A stretch of DNA of 48,932 bases from Candidatus Omnitrophota bacterium (GCA_040755155.1 JBFMBP010000019.1:1-48932); one strand, 5' to 3'. Positions 1 through 9,739 are shown, numbered from the stretch's first letter. Made by a program: numbers and translations. The notes: a model not told the origin generated them from the sequence alone.

Positions 1-1997
1 TCGCAGCCGATGAGCAGCGGGGCGGACAACAGGCACCAAAGGCTGATATGCGTATATTGTTCGTCCGGCGTCAAACTCGTAGGATGAAGATTGGGACCCC
101 AGCCGACCAAACCCACTACCAGCATATCGGGATCGTTCCAATGCCCCGGCCCCGCGAAGGGCGCCCAGCGCGACTGCGCAAAGCCGATCCCCGACATGCT
201 CTGCCACGTATCGCGAATATCGCCCGTCGTGCGCCAGCAGTTCGACAGGCGCACCCACTCGCCCGCCTGGTCGAAAGGCGCGCTGTTGGAAAGGCTATAG
301 ACGACGTCCCGCCCCGATTCTTTCAGCGCGTTGGCCATCTCTTCCACATGCGGAACGTCGTTGGGACTCCAATCGTATTTCAGATAATCGAAACCCCAAT
401 CCGCCCATTGCTGCGCGTCATTTTTGGCGAACGGAAATTTTCCATGCCTTGAATCTCTCCCAAACATGCCAGGACCGCCTTGTCCAGGAGCGCCCGGAGG
501 AGAACCGCCAGGCCCCATGCCTTCAGGAGCAGGTCCGCCTAGCCCAGGACCGCCGGGTGGAGGACCGCCGGGGCCAGCGCCATCAGGAGCCGCTCCGCCT
601 TGAGGAGGGCCGCCGGGAGCCGCACCTTGAGGGCTAGCGCCGCCAGGACCGCCCATTGGAGGACCGCCGGGACCACCGCCAGGGCCGCCGCGCCGTTGCG
701 GATAATCTTCGAGTTCCCATTCGCCCTTCTCGTTATTGCTGGAACCGCCCATATACCCGGCGTAAGAGACCGTCCAAGGCGTTGAATAAATTCCGATCTT
801 GAGCCCCAAGCCGTGAACGTAATCGCACAGTTCTTTCATATCGGGGAATTTTTCGTTTCCCTGAATGGCGTTGAACTTGCCGCCGCGCTCCCGCCCTTGC
901 CAAGCGTCGTCGATGTTGATATACGTCCAGCCATGGTCAATGAGTCCGCTCTCTTTCATCGCCTTGGCCGCCGCTTTCACTTTTTCCGCATCCACCGCTG
1001 CCGCCCAGCAATTCCAACTATTCCACCCTAACGGCGGCGTAAGCGCAATCGCGTCGCCGATGACGATGCGAAACTCGCGTTCGTCCTTTCCCGATTTGTT
1101 TTCCGCTTTCAATGTTACTTTGAATGTTCCCGCTTTGGTAACTTTTCCCGTAATCCGCCCGGTTTCAGCATCGAGAGTCAATCCATCGGGAAGCTTCGCG
1201 GTGGAAAACTTCATCGGACGTTCGCCCGTTGCGGTTATCGTATAGAGAAACGGCGATCCCGGACGCGCGCCAAAGACTTTCGCCCCGTTGATCCGAGGCG
1301 TTTTGCCCGGCTTCGGCGTTAGTATATAGGGTTCCTTCTTCTCCGCTTCCGCCGGAGCGGGCGGCTGTCCGTCGATATCGAATTTCGCGTTCGCCCAGGC
1401 GGCGAAACCGAAACGGCGGAACGGCCTGTCTTCCTCGGAAGATGACTCCACAACCAACGCCAGCTGTTTTTTTCCCGTTAAATCGACGTCAGCCTCTTTG
1501 CTGGCCTCGCCTTCCAAAACTCCGCTGTTCCAAACGCATTGCGCATCGGCGTAGATCATGAATTCCAAACTCGGCGCCGGAAAATTCGGTCGCGGCCTCT
1601 GCGCTTGTGTTTGATCGGGACCGGCCGGAGGCTGCCCGCCCGGTTGTTGTCCGCCCGGACGCCGAAAACCCGGCCCGAAATTCGGCATCCCGCTGAAGAC
1701 GCCCACTGTCGCCTTGAAATTCTTTACTTTACCATCCAACTGAAAAAGCATAACGTTGGGCGAGCGAACCGCGATTCCATGTTCGTATTTCGTTTCGCCG
1801 ATGGTAAATGGATTTTCCGATTCCGGCGCCTTGATAATCGACGGCATTCGGCGTCCAGGAAATCCCATACCTTGGTCATCGCCGGAAAACAACGAAAGAT
1901 CGATGCTTTCCAGCCAAACGCTTTGCGTTTCGGCATGAACCAGGACGGGAACGGAAAAAATGAGCAGCCCCATAACCAACAACAGATGCCATTTCAC
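1..1997 (-). CDS. Secreted GH27 alpha-galactosidase (C-terminus beyond the left edge)
   Basis: Glycoside hydrolase family 27 enzyme, expected to remove terminal alpha-galactosyl residues outside the cytoplasm. About 665 codons are visible and the frame is still open at base 1. Order seen: signal peptide (MKWHLLLVMGLLIF... ending near VHA), an NPCBM-like carbohydrate-binding domain, a putative Ig-like domain (LPDGLTLDAETGRITGKV), then the barrel starting at LTPPLGWNSWN. The nucleophile is the Asp of YLKYDW, the acid/base the Asp of WRTTGDI, and GHWNDPDMLVVG is the typical late GH27 motif. The start is GTG at 1997, with AAAGGGG about 10 bases upstream; an internal ATG eight codons later would shorten the signal peptide. 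Odd: a Gly/Pro-rich run of about 75 residues (bases 466-692) interrupts the barrel, and a smaller one (about 1572-1680) lies in the NPCBM region. No operon partner is visible. The family call is firm; exact substrate is unknown. Confidence 0.9.
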   Translation of the reverse strand, partial: MKWHLLLVMGLLIFSVPVLVHAETQSVWLESIDLSLFSGDDQGMGFPGRRMPSIIKAPESENPFTIGETKYEHGIAVRSPNVMLFQLDGKVKNFKATVGVFSGMPNFGPGFRRPGGQQPGGQPPAGPDQTQAQRPRPNFPAPSLEFMIYADAQCVWNSGVLEGEASKEADVDLTGKKQLALVVESSSEEDRPFRRFGFAAWANAKFDIDGQPPAPAEAEKKEPYILTPKPGKTPRINGAKVFGARPGSPFLYTITATGERPMKFSTAKLPDGLTLDAETGRITGKVTKAGTFKVTLKAENKSGKDEREFRIVIGDAIALTPPLGWNSWNCWAAAVDAEKVKAAAKAMKESGLIDHGWTYINIDDAWQGRERGGKFNAIQGNEKFPDMKELCDYVHGLGLKIGIYSTPWTVSYAGYMGGSSNNEKGEWELEDYPQRRGGPGGGPGGPPMGGPGGASPQGAAPGGPPQGGAAPDGAGPGGPPPGGPGLGGPAPEGMGPGGSPPGAPGQGGPGMFGRDSRHGKFPFAKNDAQQWADWGFDYLKYDWSPNDVPHVEEMANALKESGRDVVYSLSNSAPFDQAGEWVRLSNCWRTTGDIRDTWQSMSGIGFAQSRWAPFAGPGHWNDPDMLVVGLVGWGPNLHPTSLTPDEQYTHISLWCLLSAPLLIGC

Positions 1998-2431
1998 TAC
2001 GCAGCCCCTTTATTGAAGTGGTTTGGGATGGAATGACCGGAAACGGCCATTTCACAGGAATAAATCGATTCTCTAAAAACGACGGCGTGTTGTCAACGAG
2101 ACTGCATAGTAAATATCGCCAGAATAATAATTATAATGGACGAAAGAGGGGCGTTGGTTACGAATAGGATTTATGATTTTTTGTCCTGCTAATCCGGCAA
2201 ATCCTGACCATCTGGATTCAGACAGAAAGAGGAGAGTGAAGGGCTAATCGAAAAGCATCATGCGCTATCCGTGATTAGAAAATTTCGTGGAATTCGAGCC
2301 TTTTCGAGATTTCGTGATTCAAAAACGTAATAAAAATGCAGCCTCAGCGCTTTGCTTGAAAGGTTCTTCTCCTTTTCAAGAGAACACTTAATCCAAAGGC
2401 AAGAGTATATTAGCTGCGCAACATGAATTAT
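1998..2431. other. Intergenic region without a gene
   Basis: No coding frame stands out in these 434 bases. The stretch holds a degenerate copy of the TTTCGTGATTCAAAAACG motif (2310-2327) and, at 2414-2430, CTGCGCAACATGAATTA, which matches one terminus of the intergenic element family also found at 26.1, 35.5 and 44.6 kb. The upstream region of the GH27 gene (minus strand) must also lie here, but no convincing promoter was seen. Confidence 0.6.
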
Positions 2432-3055
2432 TTAATCCAAGCTTCGCAAAACCGCGCGGCAGGGGCCGCCGTCGGCGCCGGCGATTTTCAAAGGCAGGAC
2501 GATCAGTTCATACCATCCGGGAACGACGTCCCGCAAATCCAGCCCTTCGACGAGAATAACGCCCTTACCGCAGAGTTCATGATGTACGGGAAATCCGGAG
2601 TTGTTGTAGGCTTCGATGGAAAAATAATCGATGCCGATCAGTCGCACGCCTGCGCCGGTCAGGATTTTCGCCGCTTCCAGACTCATGGAAGCGTAATCGC
2701 AATGGAATTGGCTATCGGCGATGAAGGAGGAATTGGGCGTTTTGAAAATCAGCCGCTCTACGCCGTCAAGTGAGGGAAGATGCGGCGGCAAAATCAAATC
2801 CCTGCAATCGACCTCATGAACCAGGACGGGACCGATTAAAACGTCTAGGGGAATCTCATCCACCGCGGCGCCGTTTTCTACAATATGATAGGGCGCGTCG
2901 AGATGAGTGGCGAAATGCGAATTCATCGTCAACAGAGAAACGTTGCATTTGTCTCCCTGGCTTATGGATTGAGAAAACTTGCGAGAAAACGGAATGTCGC
3001 CCGGCCAGGGCGGCAGTTCTGATCGCAGGGAAAGAGAGATATCCCAGAGCGCCAT
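2432..3055 (-). CDS. Cyclase-family protein (KynB-like metal-dependent hydrolase)
   Basis: A 207-residue member of the cyclase/kynurenine formamidase-like family (PF04199). The family's metal-binding signature HxGTHxDxPxH is present as H47-F-A-T-H-L-D-A-P-Y-H57, with Ala where Gly is usual. The opening MALWDISLSLRSELPPWPGD is the normal family N-terminus, so the start is ATG 3055; the frame stays open upstream but that part would lie inside the preceding gene. The gene begins 11 bases after the stop of the S41 peptidase, so the two are probably cotranscribed. Members include arylformamidases and several unrelated hydrolases, and no tryptophan-degradation genes lie nearby, so the substrate cannot be named. 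Confidence 0.82.
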   Translation of the reverse strand: MALWDISLSLRSELPPWPGDIPFSRKFSQSISQGDKCNVSLLTMNSHFATHLDAPYHIVENGAAVDEIPLDVLIGPVLVHEVDCRDLILPPHLPSLDGVERLIFKTPNSSFIADSQFHCDYASMSLEAAKILTGAGVRLIGIDYFSIEAYNNSGFPVHHELCGKGVILVEGLDLRDVVPGWYELIVLPLKIAGADGGPCRAVLRSLD

Positions 3056-3066
3056 CGTCCCGCCGC

Positions 3067-4509
3067 TTAATCCGCATCCTTGGCGGCGATTTCCCCGCGA
3101 AGATATTGATAGGCGGCTTTCAACTGGGGATCGATTTCCAGCATCCGTTCCAACCGGCTGATATGGGTGTAATCCTTCTCCTCTAACTTTTCTCCTTCTT
3201 CTCTCGTGAGAGGATCGACCTCGATATCTGGTTGAATGCCTTTCCCGTGGATGCACTCGCCGGAGGGCGTGTAATACTTGGCCACAGTCAAGCGCAGCCC
3301 GGCGTCCCCGTCCAGGTTGAACACTTCCTGCACCGAGCCTTTTCCGAAACTCTTTTTCCCGGCGATCTTGGCGCGTTGATTGTCTTTCAATGCTCCGGTA
3401 ACGACTTCAGAGGCGCTGGCGGAAAATTCGTTGATCAATACCGCCATGGGAATTTGATTGAATCCGTCATCGGGAGTAGGCGCGGCGTAAAAATGACGCG
3501 GCGTCGATTTTCGGCCCGAAGTATAAGTAATCAAATCGCCTTCTTTGAGGAAAATATTGGCGACCTTCACCGCTTGATCCAGATATCCGCCCGGATTGAA
3601 GCGCAAATCGAAAATCAATTTCTTCATGCCTTCCGTTTTGAGATATCGCAAAGTCTCCAGCAGTTCTTTTTCGGAGTTGGCGTAAAAACTCATTAAGCGA
3701 ACTCGGCCCACTTCGCCGTCCAACATCTCCTTTGTAATATGCAATTCGGGATTGATGGGTTCGCGCGTCAGCGTAATATCGATAGTTTCGGGCGAGTTGG
3801 GTTTTTTCATCGTCAACGTAACTTCTGTTCCTTTCTCTCCCGTGATCTTGGCGACGGCTTTCTCCAATTTATCCTTATAGCTTCCCTCCCAATCCTTTAA
3901 TATTTCGCCATTGACTTTGACGATGATGTCGCCCGCCTTGATGCCGCTGCGCTCCGCTGGAGTTCCCGGCAGCGGCGCCACGACCAGAACGCCTAAATCT
4001 CCTTCCGTATCCCATTCCACGCTGATTCCGACGCCAAAGAATTGCTTTGCTTCATCTGGTTCGCCGGATAGAACGCGCTGCAATTCTTCATGCTGCTTCG
4101 GCGGCAAAAACTGGCTAAACGGGTCTTTCAGTCCGATTACTAAGCCATTGGCGGCGAAGTTCCATAAATCCAAAACCGTCGGCGTGGCATCGTCAGGTCT
4201 TTTTTTGATGGCCAGCTCGATGCTTTTTTCGATCTGACTCGCGTAAAAATTGCGTATTTCCTTGCTGGTGGCGGAAATATCGTAGGTCGCCGCCATAATC
4301 TCGCTCGTTACCGGCATGACGTGCGCCAAGCAAATCCAAGCCGTCTTAAAAACATCGGCGAAGTCGACGCTCTCTTCGAAACGGTCGTTAATGTATTTGC
4401 TTACCTGGTAAAAATTGCGCTGGCCTAACCCATTCTCGTATCCCGTCCCGGCATAGGAGAAGGCCGCAACCAATAAGAGTAGAAATGGCGTATATAGAAA
4501 GCGCTTCAT
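3067..4509 (-). CDS. S41 C-terminal processing peptidase (CtpA/Prc-like)
   Basis: A 480-residue periplasmic serine protease of family S41A. It has an N-terminal signal peptide (MKRFLYTPFLLLLVAAFSYA), a helical region, a PDZ domain around residues 155-250 (carboxylate-binding GVGI, then SGIKAGDIIVKVNG), and the tail-specific protease core. The catalytic Ser lies in NEFSASASEV and the general-base Lys in KKSFGKGSVQ, both intact. KYYTPSGECIHGKGIQPDIEV is the usual end of the core. Such enzymes trim or degrade envelope proteins from their C-termini. The N-terminal extension before the PDZ domain (about 150 residues) is longer than in minimal CtpA. The gene is first in a likely two-gene unit with the cyclase-family gene. 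Confidence 0.93.
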   Translation of the reverse strand: MKRFLYTPFLLLLVAAFSYAGTGYENGLGQRNFYQVSKYINDRFEESVDFADVFKTAWICLAHVMPVTSEIMAATYDISATSKEIRNFYASQIEKSIELAIKKRPDDATPTVLDLWNFAANGLVIGLKDPFSQFLPPKQHEELQRVLSGEPDEAKQFFGVGISVEWDTEGDLGVLVVAPLPGTPAERSGIKAGDIIVKVNGEILKDWEGSYKDKLEKAVAKITGEKGTEVTLTMKKPNSPETIDITLTREPINPELHITKEMLDGEVGRVRLMSFYANSEKELLETLRYLKTEGMKKLIFDLRFNPGGYLDQAVKVANIFLKEGDLITYTSGRKSTPRHFYAAPTPDDGFNQIPMAVLINEFSASASEVVTGALKDNQRAKIAGKKSFGKGSVQEVFNLDGDAGLRLTVAKYYTPSGECIHGKGIQPDIEVDPLTREEGEKLEEKDYTHISRLERMLEIDPQLKAAYQYLRGEIAAKDAD

Positions 4510-4786
4510 AAACTCGACTCCGATAAGAAATGTCAGCCTTTTTAAATTAATCCGGCTGAAAGGAATTCTCTCTATATATGATAGCGTAAATTTTAGGTCT
4601 TGCGATAACGTATGTTTCTTAAGTATTGTAACCTCAAATTACGATTGCGTAGAGTGCTCGTTATGATCTCGCAAATCCAAATTCTGTGATTCCTAAATAT
4701 CTTACAAAAAATCCCGAACTTCGCTTTTTTTCAGTAATCTTACCGTAAAATAACCAATTCTCTTCCATTCATGAAATGGCTCCCAT

Positions 4787-7249
4787 TCACCTGATGCATG
4801 CCGGAATGGCGATCAAACTCATCACCGCCGGGTAGCATGAACTCAATTGCTCCTCCGTCGCTCCTAGCCGCCTCGCCATCGCCCAGCAGCCCGCGCTCTC
4901 CCACGGTTGACCCGCATGCCAGGAGACCAGTCCGGAATAAAACCACGCTTCGACGTTCGATTGCAGCGTCACTTTATGCCTCATCTCCGCCATCAGATCG
5001 TAGGCTTCCTTGACGCGGCGTTGCTGCAACAACAGCCAAACCGTCTTAGTCAAATCCTGCATGGCGAGTTCGGGCGCTTGATGCTCTCCCGCACCCGCCA
5101 AGACGCGCGCCGCCATATCGAGACGGTCGATCGAACGGTAAAAATTCATCGCCGCCAAGAAAATCGTTGGATTGGCGGGCTTAACGATCAACGCAAGGTC
5201 GAACAACATGCCCGCCGTGATATTGTCGCCATCTCCGCTCGCCGCATAAGCGCCTTTCAAGAGGCCTTCTTCCACGAATCCGGGAAAGCGCAATTCCGTT
5301 TCCGCCGCGAATTCGTAACTTTCCTTCGGCTTGCCGCCCTTGCCCAATAGCACGGCGATCTGCACCCAGCCTTCGTAAAACAGCGGATAAATGGCGACGG
5401 ATTTACGGAAATTTTGCAAGGATTTTTCCCAGTCTTCCGGACGTTGTTGATGCTCCCACAACATGCGGTAAGCGCGTCCCAAATAGGCGTATTGATCGTA
5501 GAATGAATAATTGCGCTTGGAATTGTCGAGCTGTTCGATGGCTGCGCGCAAAAGATTGTCGTCTCCCTTGCTCATGCCGTGGAAATAGGACGATTTGCCC
5601 AATTCGTACAGCGCTTCTCCATCGTCAGATAGGTAAGCGATCGAATCTTTCAGCGATATATGCGCCTGGTCATAGAAATATTGCCGCTGGCTGGGATCGA
5701 GCTCCGCCTTATGTTTGTAGGTCGTATTCAATTGGCGCATCATATCCCCGACGATGTATCGATGAATGGGATGGAAAAGAAAACTGAAAACAATCAAGCC
5801 TCCCGCCAAGGCGAATCCCTTAACGCCCATCCACGATGAGGACATCCAAGACGCGCGCCATTCCCATTCCCGCCCGCCAGCGTAATAAGCGAAATAACCG
5901 AGATTCGCCAAAAACAAGCAGCTGGCCGCCGCTTCGTGAAACGGAAATCCAAACAAGGCCCGCATCAACGTTCCTACCGTGGCGGCCGCGGCGATTAATC
6001 CCCCAAACGGCGGCGACGGCGATCGCAGCAATTTGACGATATTCCATCCATGCAGCGCCAAGAGCCAGAGAATCAACGCGAGGCCTGGCAGTCCCAATTC
6101 CGCCCATCCCTGCAAATATTCGTTATGGGCTTGCTGGGAATAAGCCCCATCCTTCGGCAATCCGAGGCGGGTGTACGGATATTTCTCGAACCAGCTCTCC
6201 TGATAGGAAGGATAAAGATATGGCCAGGAAGAAAATCCCACGCCCTCCAGCGCATGCTCGCGCGCCATCAGCAGCGATATCCACCATACGCGGGGATAGG
6301 TGCCGGACAACAAATCGTCCTTCGATTGCCGGAAACGATACATTACATTCTCGATGCCCTTTTGCCCGATCGGCGCTTGCGACAATACGACTAAAAGAAT
6401 CAATAAGACTCCCAAAGCCCCGCCCCCGGCGCCTAGCCATTTCTTTGGAGACATCGCCTTCCAAAAATCGTTCCTTCGCGCAAACCGTCCCTGATATAAA
6501 CGCAAAAATCCCAAACCCACGATCGCAAGTCCCGGCGGCATCATCAAGACTACGCCCCGGCTGCCCCCTAAAAAAACAATGGTTAGCGCCAGAGCGATAT
6601 AAACGCCGAAAAAAGCGGACCATCTCCAGCGCCTATTCCTCCGCCACAATAAAATGGCGTATAAAACCGAAATCCAAAGATACGCCGAGCTGGGATTGTT
6701 ATGTCCTAAAAAAGAGCCAAGGCGCTGCCGCTCGTAACTGCCCGGCGTAAGGGTCAAAGCAGGAAACCACTTCCATGAAAAAGCGGGTTTTTCCGTAAAC
6801 AATTGCCGCAGGCACCCCGCCAAGATAAACGCTCCCGCCATGAACGCCGCCCAGGCGAATAAGCGCCGGAACTTGCGGTCGCGAAAACACGCCGTCCATA
6901 ACGGGAAAGAGGAAAGAATCGCAGCGAATATGAAAAAGTTGAGCCGCGCGCCGGGATTGGGCGCCGTGAAGCTTCGGATGCCCGACCACAGCAATAGTCC
7001 CAAAGCGGGAAGATAATACGGATGCCAAACCAAAACCAACCGCTCAGCGCATAGACTATGCAACAAGTAAAACAACCACGCCGATAACGCCAGGTATTGC
7101 CCTAAAAGCAATTTGTTAATCAAGGGATTGGTGTAATAAGCGTTAAAATACGTTGCCGTGGAGATCAATTGAAAACACAGCGTTATATAGACGGCATATA
7201 AAAAAAGCCGGGCGAGCGGCGAAGAAGCCTCTTCATTTCGGCGTTGCAT
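4787..7249 (-). CDS. O-antigen ligase/Wzy-type membrane protein with C-terminal TPR region
   Basis: An 820-residue inner-membrane protein. The first 480 residues hold about ten to twelve hydrophobic segments; FLGGSRGVVL and the long loop ending AHNEYLQGWAELGLPGL are characteristic of the Wzy_C/O-antigen ligase family (PF04932), which polymerises or transfers lipid-linked glycans on the periplasmic side. The rest (about 500-820) is soluble and helical, with repeated aromatic/Ala pairs such as GEALYELGKSSYFHG and YAYLGRAYRMLWEH, read as tetratricopeptide repeats. Its ATG directly follows the TAA of the histidine kinase gene (TAAATG), so translation of the two is probably coupled. Whether it is a ligase, a polymerase or a protein glycosylase cannot be told from sequence. 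Confidence 0.85.
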   Translation of the reverse strand: MQRRNEEASSPLARLFLYAVYITLCFQLISTATYFNAYYTNPLINKLLLGQYLALSAWLFYLLHSLCAERLVLVWHPYYLPALGLLLWSGIRSFTAPNPGARLNFFIFAAILSSFPLWTACFRDRKFRRLFAWAAFMAGAFILAGCLRQLFTEKPAFSWKWFPALTLTPGSYERQRLGSFLGHNNPSSAYLWISVLYAILLWRRNRRWRWSAFFGVYIALALTIVFLGGSRGVVLMMPPGLAIVGLGFLRLYQGRFARRNDFWKAMSPKKWLGAGGGALGVLLILLVVLSQAPIGQKGIENVMYRFRQSKDDLLSGTYPRVWWISLLMAREHALEGVGFSSWPYLYPSYQESWFEKYPYTRLGLPKDGAYSQQAHNEYLQGWAELGLPGLALILWLLALHGWNIVKLLRSPSPPFGGLIAAAATVGTLMRALFGFPFHEAAASCLFLANLGYFAYYAGGREWEWRASWMSSSWMGVKGFALAGGLIVFSFLFHPIHRYIVGDMMRQLNTTYKHKAELDPSQRQYFYDQAHISLKDSIAYLSDDGEALYELGKSSYFHGMSKGDDNLLRAAIEQLDNSKRNYSFYDQYAYLGRAYRMLWEHQQRPEDWEKSLQNFRKSVAIYPLFYEGWVQIAVLLGKGGKPKESYEFAAETELRFPGFVEEGLLKGAYAASGDGDNITAGMLFDLALIVKPANPTIFLAAMNFYRSIDRLDMAARVLAGAGEHQAPELAMQDLTKTVWLLLQQRRVKEAYDLMAEMRHKVTLQSNVEAWFYSGLVSWHAGQPWESAGCWAMARRLGATEEQLSSCYPAVMSLIAIPACIR

Positions 7250-8911
7250 TTATTCCTCTCCCATTTCGTGCAGCGGCAAACTCACTGTAAACGTTGTTCC
7301 CGCGCCGAGCGTACTGGCCACATCGATCCTCCCATTCATAGAGGTTACGATTTGATGAACGATAGAAAGCCCCAAACCCGTGCCTTCCGCCCGCTTAGTG
7401 AAAAACGGATCGAAGATTTTTTCCAATTCGTCCTTAGCGATGCCGCTTCCCTCGTCGGTTACGTCCACGATCGCTTCCTTGCCCCGGCGGCGCATATGAA
7501 CGCGCAGTTTCGCCCCAGGCGGCGATTTTTCCATGCTCTGCAGCGCATTCAATAGCAGATTGACGAATACGGCCAACATCTGCCCCTCGTTGGCGTAAAT
7601 ATACGCCGGTTCCGGCGGCAAGGTACTTTCTACGATTTTTTTGCCCGCTTGATACTTCACCAAGGAAATCGAGCGTTCGAGAATTTCCCGCAAATCGCGA
7701 ACCGCCGGCGCATCCCGCTTGGGCGACGCCAACGATAATAACCGGTCTATTAAATTCTGACACTTCTTGGCTTCTTCATCAATGAGATCGATTTCCTTGC
7801 GATAGGGATCGTCTATAGCGCATTTCTGACGCAGGTAATCCGCGCATGAACGTATCACCCCCAACGGATTGCCGATTTCATGCGCCAATCCGGCGGCGAT
7901 CTGGCCTGCGATGCTCAAACGATCGGACCGAAGAATCGCCCCTCTTTGCGGAACGTTGGGATTCTGCTCCTGGGCCAGCGCTATGCAATACCGCATTCCC
8001 TTATGCGAAAAAAACGTCGGATAGATTTTAATTGGATGGGGAAAGTCGTCATCGGGAATCGTGATCGTCTCCTCCATTTTCGTTTCCGCATGAAACCGCA
8101 AAAGCAGCGCGTTGCGGATCGATTGCGCGCATTCCGGCCAATCTCGATCTCCCGGTTTCGGCAGCGATAAGAGTTTTCTCGCCTCCTTCGAGGCCGCCCG
8201 CAATTCGCCCTGCTCGTTCACTAAAAAAAACTCCGCCGGAAAGCGCTGCGCAATCTCCCTCCATAGCGCGTTGGCTTCCGACAACCTCTCGGCGTTGGAA
8301 TTCATGTCGTCAATCCACCCCCGCGCCATCCGGATCGCCACCCACATGAACAGCAATCCCGATAGACTAAGCAGATAATCGGCGGGATTGTATCGCATAT
8401 AATTTATGGAATCGACGGAATCGTAGGATAGTAAAAGCCCATAAATAGAGATTAGCAGTACGGTGGCCGCCGCGCCATCCACAATCCAATTGGCGAATTT
8501 TTTCGCCCTCGGAGTCAACAACGCTAGCGATAAAGGCGGCAGAAACAGAAACCACAATTGATTTCCCGCGTCGGGTATGACGATCAGGAAAAAAACATAA
8601 AACATATCCACCGCATAGGAAACAAGACTTATCAGCGTCGTCCCTATCGGCGGGCTTTTTCGTTCCTCTTTTTCCTCAAGGCGGCGGTGAGCGAACCAAA
8701 GAAGAACGATCAACACAAGCGAAACGGAAGTATAAACGATCGTGGGAAGCGTAACGCTAAGATTGTAAATTCTCGCACGATACACGGAAGCGGATAAAAT
8801 CCACTCATAAGCGACGGAAGTGGGTATCAAAAACCATTTATTCACCAAAAGAAAGCGGAAAATCAGCCGTTCCCGTTCTTCTGCGGAGGCGTATTCGACC
8901 GGCGATTCCAT
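7250..8911 (-). CDS. Membrane-bound sensor histidine kinase
   Basis: 553 residues. About six hydrophobic segments fill residues 20-200, followed by a probable PAS-like region (RFPAEFFLVNEQGELRAASKEA) and a HisKA/HATPase_c kinase core. The H-box is GLAHEIGNPLG with the phospho-accepting His near residue 343. N-box (FVNLLLNALQSM), G1 (VDVTDEGSGI), F (IFDPFFTKR) and G2 (GTGLGLSIV) are all intact, so it should be an active kinase. A strong ribosome site (GGGAGGAAAG) precedes ATG 8911. No response regulator is visible in the window. It lies between a DUF4159 gene and the O-antigen ligase gene, suggesting a link to envelope state, but the signal is unknown. Confidence 0.93.
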   Translation of the reverse strand: MESPVEYASAEERERLIFRFLLVNKWFLIPTSVAYEWILSASVYRARIYNLSVTLPTIVYTSVSLVLIVLLWFAHRRLEEKEERKSPPIGTTLISLVSYAVDMFYVFFLIVIPDAGNQLWFLFLPPLSLALLTPRAKKFANWIVDGAAATVLLISIYGLLLSYDSVDSINYMRYNPADYLLSLSGLLFMWVAIRMARGWIDDMNSNAERLSEANALWREIAQRFPAEFFLVNEQGELRAASKEARKLLSLPKPGDRDWPECAQSIRNALLLRFHAETKMEETITIPDDDFPHPIKIYPTFFSHKGMRYCIALAQEQNPNVPQRGAILRSDRLSIAGQIAAGLAHEIGNPLGVIRSCADYLRQKCAIDDPYRKEIDLIDEEAKKCQNLIDRLLSLASPKRDAPAVRDLREILERSISLVKYQAGKKIVESTLPPEPAYIYANEGQMLAVFVNLLLNALQSMEKSPPGAKLRVHMRRRGKEAIVDVTDEGSGIAKDELEKIFDPFFTKRAEGTGLGLSIVHQIVTSMNGRIDVASTLGAGTTFTVSLPLHEMGEE

Positions 8912-8974
8912 TCTTTCCTCCCTCTCGCTGGACTCTGTTTAAGATGGCGTTAAGCGAAACGCTGTCCGCCCAAC

Positions 8975-9691
8975 TCAACTGGATAGAACCATTAGAACAA
9001 TATTGATGCCCATCCGCATAGCTTGTTCGCGGATTTCCGGCGAATCGCCGGGATGAACGCCTTCGCTCTCCATACCGTCGCCGATGTCCGTATTGAACGT
9101 GTAGAGAACGGCCAGCCGCCCATCCAAGTAAATCCCATAAAGATGAGGCGGCCCCCCGGCGTGTTCGTGGATTTTCGGCAGCCCATTATCGAAGCGGTAA
9201 TAGATGGAATAGACGGGATGATCGTTGGGCAATTCGGCTAAGGGACGATCAGGCAGGACTTTGGCGATCTCTTTGCGGAACGATGCGTCCATTCCATAAT
9301 TGTCGTCCGCCCAAAGAAATCCGCCGCGCTGCAAATAGTCCCGCAGCCGTTGCGCCTCGGCGTCGGAAAATTTCACCGTGCCATGCCCGTTCATATAAAG
9401 AAGCGGATACGAAAAAAGTTCGGGATCCAGGGGAGCGACTACGGCTTCTTCCGGCGCCGTCTGATTGTTGTCCGCCGTGTGAAGATGAAGCCTCCTCTTC
9501 AATTCCAACAGCAGATTAGGCAACGAGGTGGGATTGCTGTACCAATCGCCTCCACCCGTATATTTCAAGCGGGCGATCGTCAACATATCCTCCGTCCTGG
9601 CAATACAAAACAAAGGAACAATCCCAAAGAGAAGACACAATAACACGCGCCGTTTATTGCCGATTATCATAATTTCTTCGTTATCTTTCAT
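8975..9691 (-). CDS. DUF4159-domain secreted or anchored protein
   Basis: About 238 residues. A hydrophobic N-terminus (VLLCLLFGIVPLFCIA) is followed by a DUF4159 domain (PF13709): the opening ARLKYTGGGDWYSNP, then LLYMNGHGTVKFSDAEAQRL, LQRGGFLWADDNYGMD, and the late FNTDIGDGMESEGVHPG. This fold resembles class I glutamine-amidotransferase-like domains; in planctomycete-like genomes it often sits near MoxR/DUF58/BatA genes, but none are here. The start is uncertain: ATG 9691 is chosen, and ATG 9670 (with GAAGAA just upstream) is an equal alternative. Frame upstream of 9691 is repeat-derived. Function unknown. Confidence 0.75.
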   Translation of the reverse strand: MKDNEEIMIIGNKRRVLLCLLFGIVPLFCIARTEDMLTIARLKYTGGGDWYSNPTSLPNLLLELKRRLHLHTADNNQTAPEEAVVAPLDPELFSYPLLYMNGHGTVKFSDAEAQRLRDYLQRGGFLWADDNYGMDASFRKEIAKVLPDRPLAELPNDHPVYSIYYRFDNGLPKIHEHAGGPPHLYGIYLDGRLAVLYTFNTDIGDGMESEGVHPGDSPEIREQAMRMGINIVLMVLSS

Positions 9692-9739
9692 TATTTTGCC
9701 AGTAGGGCGGATCGAGCGAAGAGAGCCCCGCATTATTTG

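Noticed and set aside
1-1245. Several plus-strand frames across the first 1.2 kb
   Set aside because: They are shadows of the minus-strand GH27 gene, which shows signal peptide, domain order and catalytic motifs in one uninterrupted frame.
9702-9722. GTAGGGCGGATCGAGCGAAG-type sequence as a promoter or box
   Set aside because: Similar degenerate strings occur near 17768 and 19965; better explained as a dispersed repeat.
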